This document shows, piece by piece, positions 55,946-64,000 of a stretch of 64,000 nucleotides of DNA. The DNA lies in assembly GCA_963971225.1 (NCBI GenBank), contig OZ020268.1:61379900-61443899 (forward strand), written 5' to 3'. Origin of the DNA: Melieria omissa. Taxonomy: Eukaryota; Arthropoda; Insecta; Diptera; Ulidiidae. The notes beneath the pieces were generated by a model. It made no database searches, was not told the origin of the DNA, and saw only the letters and a program-made list of their open reading frames with translations. The translations under genes were made by a program, and so were the position numbers. Position 1 is the stretch's first letter. Each line of letters opens with the position of its first letter.

Positions 55946-57228
55946 TGTTATGTATCGTGTTGTATGTATGTAGGTATGTATGTTGCACGTCTGTAACCAT
56001 GTAACCAACGGTTACAGACGCTCCTGCGCAAGGAGGATCCGGTATCAGAGGCTTCATGATCCTCCGGCCTTGATTGGTGAGAGTAGGTGTGGTGGAAGTT
56101 GTGGGGATGTTGACCTGGCTAACCCGTGTGCACTTGGCTTTTTAATTGACCCGTAGCTTCAGCGGGGGTGGATTGAATAAGGCCAACCAGGTTTAAAGAA
56201 AACACCTATCCGCATGGCTATCATTAAGTGTTAGCCCGAATCGGTTGCGCGAGGACATAACAACACAAAAACAAAAAAAGTTATGCACACGATTGCATCA
56301 AACGAGTGAAAGAATCTGCAAACTAACTCGGACCGACTGTGGTGCACCAACGCATTGCACCTGCGAACCTTTTCCTTCTAGTATCCTGATGATGACGTTG
56401 TCGGATACTCCTTGCCCACCCTACCATTGTTCCTCGTAGCTGACGCCGAGAAACCCTTTTACGAAATATTTCCTACTCCCTTATTCCCAGGCCAAACTCA
56501 AATTCTTTCAATTAAACATTACAATCAAAATCATTTTTATTGATAAATTCCAAAACATAGCCCATATTTAATAAACAGAAATCTATATATATAGAAACCC
56601 AATATAGCAGCAGAAAAGTACAAATTTGGCAAAACTTAAGACTAACTAAATTAGGAAAATTCTTAATAATAGCAAATTTTACAATTTTGGTTTAGCAAAT
56701 TTTACTAAAATTCATTTTAACAAATTATAAATTTTAAAAGAATTATAAATTTTTAAGGACATTAACTCCCTTCCTTTTCTTTTCTTTTCTTTTCTTTTCT
56801 TTTCTTTTCTTTTCTTTTCTTTTCTTTTCTTTTCTTTTCTTTTCTTTTCTTTTCTTTTCTTTTCTTTTCTTTTCTTTTCTTTTCTTTTCTTTTCTTTTCT
56901 TTTCTTTTCTTTTCTTTTCTTTTCTTTTCTTTTCTTTTCTTTTCTTTTCTTTTCTTTTCTTTTCTTTTCTTTTCTTTTCTTTTCTTTTCTTTTCTTTTCT
57001 TTTCTTTTCTTTTCTTTTCTTTTCTTTTCTTTTCTTTTCTTTTCTTTTCTTTTCTTTTCTTTTCTTTTCTTTTCTTTTCTTTTCTTTTCTTTTCTTTTCT
57101 TTTCTTTTCTTTTCTTTTCTTTTCTTTTCTTTTCTTTTCTTTTCTTTTCTTTTCTTTTCTTTTCTTTTCTTTTCTTTTCTTTTCTTTTCTTTTCTTTTCT
57201 TTTCTTTTCTTTTCTTTTCTTTTCTTTT
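55946..57228 (-). repeat. Element C 5' LTR, first part
   Basis: Matches 47385 onward, with small differences (for example TTGGTGATCC versus TTCATGATCC). It ends inside the (TTTTC)n tract, where element D is inserted. Confidence 0.93.
56775..57228. repeat. (TTTTC)n microsatellite in element C 5' LTR, left of element D
   Basis: About 90 units. Together with 62469-62716 on the other side of D, it forms a tract of about 700 bp, roughly double that of the 3' LTR copy. Confidence 0.97.
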
Positions 57229-57477
57229 TGGCTAAATGAGTGCTGTGGTTGTTCAGTGATCTGTCAATCCCACCTCTAATCCCTTCCTTTCCTTGTCCTT
57301 TTGTACTTATGTTTCCCACTATTTTCTTCTCCTCGGCTTCAGCCGCTTGTATCGTTTAATGTTTCATGTATTCTTTTGTACATTCGTTATCCAGACGTCC
57401 GACAATAAAGACCGAAAACCCAAAACGAAACCCGTGCATTTTATTTTTCCACCGCTCCGCCGCGATACGCATAAACA
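57229..57477 (+). repeat. Element D 5' LTR (249 bp)
   Basis: Same as 62220-62468. It contains AATAAA (57414-57419) in CAATAAAGACCG, a plausible poly(A) signal. Confidence 0.95.
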
Positions 57478-57491
57478 TGGTCCTTCGAGCC
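57478..57491 (+). other. Element D primer-binding site (tRNA-Tyr)
   Basis: TGGTCCTTCGAGCC directly after the LTR is complementary to a tRNA 3' end GGCTCGAAGGACCA. This fits insect tRNA-Tyr, whose 5' acceptor strand is CCTTCGA. The tRNA identity comes from memory of the fly gene. Confidence 0.75.
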
Positions 57492-59087
57492 ATCGCGAAC
57501 TCGCGCCGCGATACATAAAACAAAAAACATATAGTTTCGTAAAAACAAACAAACAATTTACAAAACATAGTTACAACAATCAACAATTACCAAAAGTGGC
57601 ACAAAAAACGCAGTGAACAAGAAAAGGAAGTGACAAACAAATCGAAAACAGAGCGAAAAATATTTAGAATACACAAACTAAAACAAATTATTTCAAACGA
57701 AGTGCAGTGTTGTACACAAAAACACGGACTACAGCAGAACACGTAACAACAACAAACACACTCAACAAGCACAACACACAGCACCACACAAAGCAGACAA
57801 AAAGGGCAGCAACAACAAACACACTCAAAAAACACACACCCACATCACAGAGCGGACGAAGAAAGCAGCAACAACAGCAAACAACAGCAAGCAGCACAAA
57901 CGGCGGACACAAACGACGTAGAGGCAATCCCCATTCTCGGGCATTGTGCCCCCTTAAGATAAGCACAAAATTTTTATTAAAAATTAACAAATATCTCTAC
58001 AAGCACATACACTAACACAAACATATATTTCCAAAAAATATATATATATATATTTATACCCATTAAGCAACCCCGCTACTGCGAATAATTTTCGGTTTGT
58101 GTTCGCATTCCCCTACACAGGTAAAGCAGCAAAAATTCTCGCTGCAGCCTGCTTCCCACAAATTTTTCCAATTTGCACGCATTCCCCCACATTTCGCTTT
58201 GTGCATATTGCAGATCAGCAGCGACCACTCCAGCTGTTGATCTTGCACTCTCCCACTTGCGTATATTTTCGCGTTTCGCTTTGTGCGATATACGCACGCA
58301 CAAGCAGCAAGCACTCCCGCTGCTGCATCCAAGTGCAATTACACATACATACTTCTGCCTAAGCATTTCCCCGCTCTCGCTAGCAGAAGTATATAAACGC
58401 AAGCACAGTGGGACGAGTTACTTCCCTTTCGCAGCATATTGAAAAATTTTCTAGGACTTAGAAAATTTTCAATAGTGCTGCAGATACTCATTCACTGCGC
58501 ATCTGCTGCCACCCCAAGTGCATACAGTGGGACAAATATCCCCCACTTGCACACAAAAATTGTTTGTACACAAATTTATTTTAACTTTTTTACGTTCACT
58601 GATAATAATACAAAGAATCACATACACATATACATATATATATACAAATATATACACACCCAATTTTATACACATACATACGTGTATATTCACACAAATT
58701 CACATTCACATTCCCTTCATTCACTTTTTCACGAATAAAAACAAATTTAATACACAATTGACTACACATTTAATTTATATTTATATTATAATAATTTTAC
58801 ATACATTCTCAATTCCCATATTCACATTTATATTTATTACCCATACATATATATTTCCCTTCACATTTACACACACAAGTGTACAATTTTTTATTTATTT
58901 ATTTATTTGTTGCTCGACAAGTGTTCAAATTCGTTTGAACGAATTTTCACATTCCCAACTCTTCCCATACTCAATTATCGTTCGCGCGGACGCGGTTAGA
59001 CTACACGTCTATTTCCCCAATACCCTACATTTAAATACACATATATTTATTCAAATTTTTTACCCTTTGTCGAGCTTTTAAAACAAA
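57492..59087 (+). other. Element D leader
   Basis: About 1.6 kb without a gene, rich in CA and ACA repeats (57700-57900) and in AT/ACAT microsatellite-like stretches (58600-58900). It is unusually long for the family. Confidence 0.6.
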
Positions 59088-61463
59088 ATGCCGGTTGAAC
59101 GATCACCCAAACGACAACTTGTCACAATGGAGACTCCTTCCTCCAGATCCCCAAAGTCAACCAATGCACGTTTGACAGTTCCTGTCACTCGGGAGCCACC
59201 AAACACTCGCTCCAAAATCTCTAGTCCGAAAGCAACCGATCCCAGTGTTGCCAAATTTACTTTCGAGTATGACAGACTCGTGCAATTATGCACAAAATTT
59301 ACATCGGCTCCCATTGAGGATTTGACCAAATCACTGGTCCAAATTAAGCAAAAAAATTTGCAAGCCCAATGGGAGAGGCTTATGTGCGCACATGAAGCAG
59401 CCTTCATTGCTGAAGATAACAGCCAGCCCGACGGTTTCAAAGAGTCGGCTAGGCAAAAAATCGACGCCTGCACAGACCAGTATGAGTTGTGCATGGCTCA
59501 GATGTCGGACATCATTGAGATGCTCCAAATTCAGTCCCCCCAGCCCGCTGCGCATATGGAACCGGTTCGACTCCTAGAACCAGCAAATACCCCTTACATT
59601 TGCCTACAAGTTCCGCCTTGTGATACCGAAACCTTTTTCGGGGGCTATGAGCAATGGCCGTCCTTTCGGGACATGTTTACCGCGGTTTACATCAACCACC
59701 CCCAGCTCACTCCAGCCCAAAAATTGTATCACCTCCGATACAAGACGCAAGGTAAAGCCGGTGCTATTGTAAAGCAATATGCATTAACCGATGAGAATTT
59801 CGGACTCGCGTGGGAAGCCCTAAGATCCCGCTTCGAAAATAAACGCATACTCGTTGACACTCAAATCAGATCCCTCCTAAATATCGCTCCTGCCCACACT
59901 GAAAATAGTGAGGCACTTCAGCGGATCCAAAACACAATAAACAATTGTCTGTCTGTTCTCAATTCTCAGGCCGTAGACACTGACAATTGGGATCCGCTAT
60001 TGGTTTACATATGTTGTACCAAATTGCCCCAAGAGACACTTGCTCTATGGGAGCAATCATTGACATCCCGGAAGGATCTGCCACCCTGGTCGCAAATGGA
60101 TGAGTTCCTGACCGGCAGATATGAGGTACTTGAACGGTTGCAAAGTATTCGCCCTTCTAAGCCGAAACCGTCTCAACCTTCGACTTCCAATGTCCTCCCA
60201 AATCGGCCACACAAATCCCTAAATTATTACACGCAAGTAAAAAGGGACTTCGCGTGCAAACTCTGCAACGCAAATCATCCCATACGGACTTGCCAGAGCT
60301 TCAAAAGACTCACCCCCCAGAGTCGACTTAAACACGTTAAGAAGCACAATATCTGCGTAAATTGTCTTGCGACATCTCACCTTGTTGAGAATTGTACAAG
60401 CAATTTTACGTGCGTATATTGCCAAAAGAAGCACCATTCCATGCTTCATCTCCCTAAAGGCAATGCGCAACCCTCTCATACTCCTAACTGGTCACCTTCG
60501 ACCACTCCACAGGTCGCAACAGCTCCAAAACGATCGCATAACAACTCCGTTACTCATTCCCCCCTTTCGGATGCGCAACCCCGCACATCTTCCAGGCAAC
60601 GTACGCCCAAAGTACAAGCCCTCCACTCCAATAATGGCACCCAATCCCTTCTGCCTACGGCACTGGTGTCAATTGAGCACTCAGGAAAGTTGTTTAAAGT
60701 TCGAGCGTTGATCGACCAAGCCTCTCAGCGTACCTTCATTTCCTCGAAGGTCCAGAAACGCCTCAAATTGCCAATCGAGAAATCCCCCTTCCAAATCTCG
60801 GGCATGGGCGGTCAGATTGTGCAAAATGCCAATCACATTTGCTTCTTGACATTGGCAGTCCCCCAAACGAGCACGAAACTCCCCGTGCAAGCAATCGTGC
60901 TCCAAGAGCTTACGAAATTGCTCCCAACATCTCAGATAAACCCCCCTAATATGAAACATTTCGCCATGCTAGAACTCGCTGATCCAAATCCCTTCGAGAC
61001 AGCGCAGATTGATATAGTGATTGGCAGTGATCTCATCCCGCAGATCATGCTCGAAGGTATCCACCGGAATGTATGTGGCAGCTTACTTGCTCAGCATACA
61101 GTATTCGGTTGGGTATTAAGCGGTCCAGTACCCCGTTCTTCGCATTTGACATGTGCCACAGAGGTACCAAGTCGCCATATGCACACTGGACACGCCCTTC
61201 GAAATAATCTTCCTGCCCTAAAGGAAGCTCGTTCGCAAGTGATTGCCGCCCTCAATCCCGCAGGGTTTCCACCTCAGGAAATAATGGAAAATCACTTCGA
61301 GCCCACCACTCCTGCAAACTCATACTCAAACCGGCAAATTTCCCCCTTCGTTGCCAAACTTTTCGGCCCTGCAGGATGGCTTTCGCCTCTAATGAGGTCC
61401 CCCAAAAGGGTTCGCCAAAAACGGCCCACATTCACAGCAACTGACGGAAATTGCAATCCCTAG
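59088..61463 (+). CDS. Element D Gag-protease fused to an RT remnant (791 aa)
   Basis: Single open frame from ATG 59088. Residues about 45-160 are a coiled helical region. About 170-340 is the BEL/Pao Gag core (DUF1759-like: FFGGYEQWPSFRDMF, TPAQKLYHLRYKTQGKA). About 390-450 holds Cys/His knuckles (CKLCNANHPIRTC, CVNCLATSHLVENC, CVYCQKKHH). About 525-690 is the A17/DUF1758-type protease (ALIDQASQRTFISS, DIVIGSDLIPQIM, VFGWVLSGPV). After about residue 700 it jumps to sequence typical of the end of a Pao RT (QVIAALNPAGFP, ISPFVAKLFGPAGWLSPL). The whole RT palm with the YxDD box is absent. The deletion kept the frame open. Confidence 0.88.
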   Translation: MPVERSPKRQLVTMETPSSRSPKSTNARLTVPVTREPPNTRSKISSPKATDPSVAKFTFEYDRLVQLCTKFTSAPIEDLTKSLVQIKQKNLQAQWERLMCAHEAAFIAEDNSQPDGFKESARQKIDACTDQYELCMAQMSDIIEMLQIQSPQPAAHMEPVRLLEPANTPYICLQVPPCDTETFFGGYEQWPSFRDMFTAVYINHPQLTPAQKLYHLRYKTQGKAGAIVKQYALTDENFGLAWEALRSRFENKRILVDTQIRSLLNIAPAHTENSEALQRIQNTINNCLSVLNSQAVDTDNWDPLLVYICCTKLPQETLALWEQSLTSRKDLPPWSQMDEFLTGRYEVLERLQSIRPSKPKPSQPSTSNVLPNRPHKSLNYYTQVKRDFACKLCNANHPIRTCQSFKRLTPQSRLKHVKKHNICVNCLATSHLVENCTSNFTCVYCQKKHHSMLHLPKGNAQPSHTPNWSPSTTPQVATAPKRSHNNSVTHSPLSDAQPRTSSRQRTPKVQALHSNNGTQSLLPTALVSIEHSGKLFKVRALIDQASQRTFISSKVQKRLKLPIEKSPFQISGMGGQIVQNANHICFLTLAVPQTSTKLPVQAIVLQELTKLLPTSQINPPNMKHFAMLELADPNPFETAQIDIVIGSDLIPQIMLEGIHRNVCGSLLAQHTVFGWVLSGPVPRSSHLTCATEVPSRHMHTGHALRNNLPALKEARSQVIAALNPAGFPPQEIMENHFEPTTPANSYSNRQISPFVAKLFGPAGWLSPLMRSPKRVRQKRPTFTATDGNCNP

Positions 61464-62219
61464 CAATTCCTCATTGCACCGACTCCATCCCGGGTCCAAA
61501 AAGAGGACAGTCGCTACTCCAGTGCGACTTGCTCCAAACGCTGCAAATCCCGCAGACGTCGGACTGATCGGGTATAAACTCCAAGATCTATAAGATCTCC
61601 CTCTCGGGTGGAACGGCTCCAGCCATTCTCATGCTCAAACAGTTCCAACTCCGGATCAAAGAGCGGTTGACTGCCACCACCCTCTCGAAGAGCAAACCGA
61701 CATTCTCGGTCGGGTCTCCTGCTTCGTTCGAGCCCTACGAGCACATACGTATCCCGAGCGGAGTTGCCCTTGTGTATAAACAACCCCTCGAACCCCTTCA
61801 TAACTCTCACTCGAGCTTCTGATTCCCCCTAAGGAAATGGCAATGCAGCCAATATATATATGTATTTTCCCATATTCCCCCGGCTTTAGCTTGAGCGAAC
61901 CTCGCAGCTTAGCCGATTTCTCATACCCACGATGTCAGCCTCAAACTTGTATGTCCAATTAACTGACATCCACCTTCTTTGCAGATCGTACGCTAGACGA
62001 CCATCGCAGCAGCTGCCTTCGAGTTTGTCCCGCATGGCCAAAAGAGATGCAAGCATCCGCAGCGGCTACCATCCAGCAAAGAGGTCATCGGCGCACCCCT
62101 AAGCGCACCCACAGCCAGCCAGCCGTGAGCCGTACTACCACCAGCCAGACATCAGCCGCATCAAGGCAACCCTCCCCCCGGCTACTTCATAAAATTGCAC
62201 TCTGCAATGGCGGCCGCGA
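61464..62219 (+). other. Element D 3' non-coding remnant
   Basis: About 750 bp with no RNase H or integrase motif that I can find in any frame. It ends in GGCGGCCGCGA, next to the 3' LTR, where the polypurine-type primer would be. Confidence 0.6.
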
Positions 62220-62468
62220 TGGCTAAATGAGTGCTGTGGTTGTTCAGTGATCTGTCAATCCCACCTCTAATCCCTTCCTTTCCTTGTCCTTTTGTACTTA
62301 TGTTTCCCACTATTTTCTTCTCCTCGGCTTCAGCCGCTTGTATCGTTTAATGTTTCATGTATTCTTTTGTACATTCGTTATCCAGACGTCCGACAATAAA
62401 GACCGAAAACCCAAAACGAAACCCGTGCATTTTATTTTTCCACCGCTCCGCCGCGATACGCATAAACA
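62220..62468 (+). repeat. Element D 3' LTR (249 bp)
   Basis: Same as the 5' LTR and followed by CTTTT, the second target-duplication copy, within the (TTTTC)n tract. Confidence 0.95.
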
Positions 62469-64000
62469 CTTTTCTTTTCTTTTCTTTTCTTTTCTTTTCT
62501 TTTCTTTTCTTTTCTTTTCGTTTCTTTTCTTTTCTTTTCTTTTCTTTTCTTTTCTTTTCTTTTCTTTTCTTTTCTTTTCTTTTCTTTTCTTTTCTTTTCT
62601 TTTCTTTTCTTTTCTTTTCTTTTCTTTTCTTTTCTTTTCTTTTCTTTTCTTTTCTTTTCTTTTCTTTTCTTTTCTTTTCTTTTCTTTTCTTTTCTTTTCT
62701 TTTCTTTTCTTTTCTTCAAAATCCTAGTGAACCCCCTTTAGCATCTGATCAAATATAGCCAAGATTTTTATATAGATAAATGCATGGTACTTTTAGGAAA
62801 CAAGTTTACAAAAAAAATCTTTTATTTTTATGTGATCTTCGAAATATTTGTAAATATATTTTTTTTGTTTGAGTTTTTTTTTGTGTGTTAGAAAAATTGT
62901 GCCAAAAGTGACGTTGACTTACGTGAGTGTCTGTTGGGCCCATCGATGCAGCTGAGGTACACTGAAAAAAAATTATCGACATCCAAGCTAAAGCTTGATT
63001 GGTAATTTGGCACAACACAAAAATATGGAAATTTGTAATTTTCTCAAACTTTCACTTTTTTTCAACCACCAGGCATTTACCTTTACACTAATTGTATTTT
63101 TTTTCCCACTTTTATTTTCACTATATATATGCATGAAGCCCTTTGTTTTTCTCTTTTCTTAAAATGTCGAAATTTTCTCATAGGATTTTAACTATTAAAC
63201 ATTTTTACTTTTAATAACTTCAACCCTCCGTCTTCGATTTTGCCCTTCAAACATTTATTTTCTTCCTTGGTTTTGTTGTTTGGTGATGGCTGTGGTGGCA
63301 CAATGCCGAAATGGATGATGAAAATTGTTGTTGTTGCTGTGGTGCTGAATTTAATTTCCCAAAACTTGTTGTTGCTTGCATGCGAGTGTTGTTGAGGTTG
63401 TTGTGGTATTGGCGTTTTATCGTTCAACCGAATGTTGTTGTTTGTCGTTGTTAAGTATTTTAGAACAAATTTTATTTCGACGAAATGTTGTTACGGTTTG
63501 CATTTACTAGTTTAGAAATAATGGTGTTGTTGCAGCCATTCTATAAAAAAATGTTCACTCCAAAAATGTCTACGTTAGGAAAGTGTTCGAAATACGTTCG
63601 CGTTTTTTTTTTGTTTCATCGTTAGCAACCACGCAAGAATTTTAAAGTTTAATTTTGTCTTTTATTTCGATTCCAATGATGTTCGCACCGGCAATTTTCT
63701 TTAGGCACGTATTTTTTTTTTAATAGCATCTTTAACTTTAATTTAATTAATGTTAAATGTCCTTTTTTTTGTCCTTTTATTTTATGAAAGTGACAAATGC
63801 CCTCGGCATCGCGCAACCGGCAGCGAGTCCGCGTCGGAGTGTGGCGTCTACTGATCTTCTCTTTTTCTTCTTTGCGTTGGGTTGCCGCTATATATATTAG
63901 TTTCAAAACAAACGCCAAACCGTTTTTGTCCGTTTGTTCGACCTAATCCGCGCTATCCCGTTTTCTCTCACCGTAACTCATTTGCGTACATGGGTTTGTG
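62469..64000 (-). repeat. Element C 5' LTR, second part (continues past the window)
   Basis: Starts with the remaining (TTTTC)n (to about 62716), then matches 48550-49982 of the 3' LTR. It lacks about 20 bp (after GTGTCTGT near 62932) and about 125 bp (near 63275) present in the 3' LTR. No gene. Confidence 0.92.

Larger units (their letters stand above)
57229..62468 (+). mobile_element. Element D: BEL/Pao LTR retrotransposon, internally deleted (5240 bp)
   Basis: Two identical-length 249-bp LTRs (57229-57477 and 62220-62468), TGGCTAAATG...ATAAACA, with the 5-bp duplication CTTTT on both sides. A primer site follows the left LTR directly. It encodes a Gag with BEL/Pao features and most of a protease, but reverse transcriptase, RNase H and integrase are almost all missing. 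It therefore depends on other copies for movement. It is nested in element C. Confidence 0.93.
47385..64000 (-). mobile_element. Element C: Ty3/gypsy retrotransposon with RING-Gag (runs off the window)
   Basis: Minus-strand element inserted in piggyBac after ATGA (47381-47384). Read on the minus strand: 5' LTR (from past 64000 down to 55946, containing element D), primer site 55941-55924, gag 55188-53719, pol to 50464, 3' LTR down to 47385. gag has two frameshifts and pol one. The LTRs start TGTTATGTATCG on the plus strand and differ by several small indels, so C is older than A or B. It is the most divergent of the three. Confidence 0.9.

Overview
The window looks like a block of constitutive heterochromatin from an insect, most likely a fly. 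I see no host gene. Nearly every base belongs to a transposable element, to a satellite-like array, or to an element nested in another element. The fly assignment rests on the element mix (LOA-type non-LTR element with RNase H, irritans and rosa mariners, Ty3/gypsy elements primed by tRNA-Lys, BEL/Pao) and on the tRNA primer matches. A tephritid is plausible but is only a guess.

Layout. (1) 1-12174: a Tigger/pogo-like DNA transposon (minus strand) is split by a LOA-like non-LTR retrotransposon (4662-10126, 12-bp target duplication). A 4594-bp segment of this composite is tandemly duplicated, so 1-3965 repeats 4595-8559. (2) 12177-21338: tandem array of about 1.18-kb units, each built from diverged units of about 178 bp. 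It is interrupted by an irritans-type mariner (15710-17004). (3) 21339 to beyond the window end: a decayed piggyBac element sits in a TTAA of the array and hosts two Ty3/gypsy elements, B (22208-46835) and C (47385 to past 64000). (4) Element A (22489-36601, minus strand) is nested in the 5' LTR of B. A's own 5' LTR holds a deleted rosa-type (DD41D) mariner and a non-autonomous hAT element. (5) Element D, an internally deleted BEL/Pao retrotransposon (57229-62468), sits inside the (TTTTC)n tract of C's 5' LTR.

The most interesting signal is shared by A, B and C. Each is a two-ORF Ty3/gypsy element with very long LTRs (about 3.2, 2.5 and at least 2.6 kb) and a tRNA-Lys primer site. The Gag of each starts with a canonical RING-H2 finger, the fold of E3 ubiquitin ligases, placed ahead of the usual Gag core and CCHC knuckles. 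The eight zinc ligands have identical spacing in all three, and the E2-contact positions (hydrophobic residue, Trp, Pro) are kept although the surrounding sequence differs. Element A has intact gag and pol and almost identical LTRs, so it was recently active. B and C carry single-base frameshifts.

How the parts work together: Gag would package the RNA. Pol (protease, reverse transcriptase, RNase H, integrase) is expressed by a -1 frameshift in the gag/pol overlap. The LTRs carry promoter and terminator functions. The DNA transposons are all defective. Many of the ORF-breaking lesions are one-base indels, several in homopolymers, so some may be sequencing errors rather than mutations.
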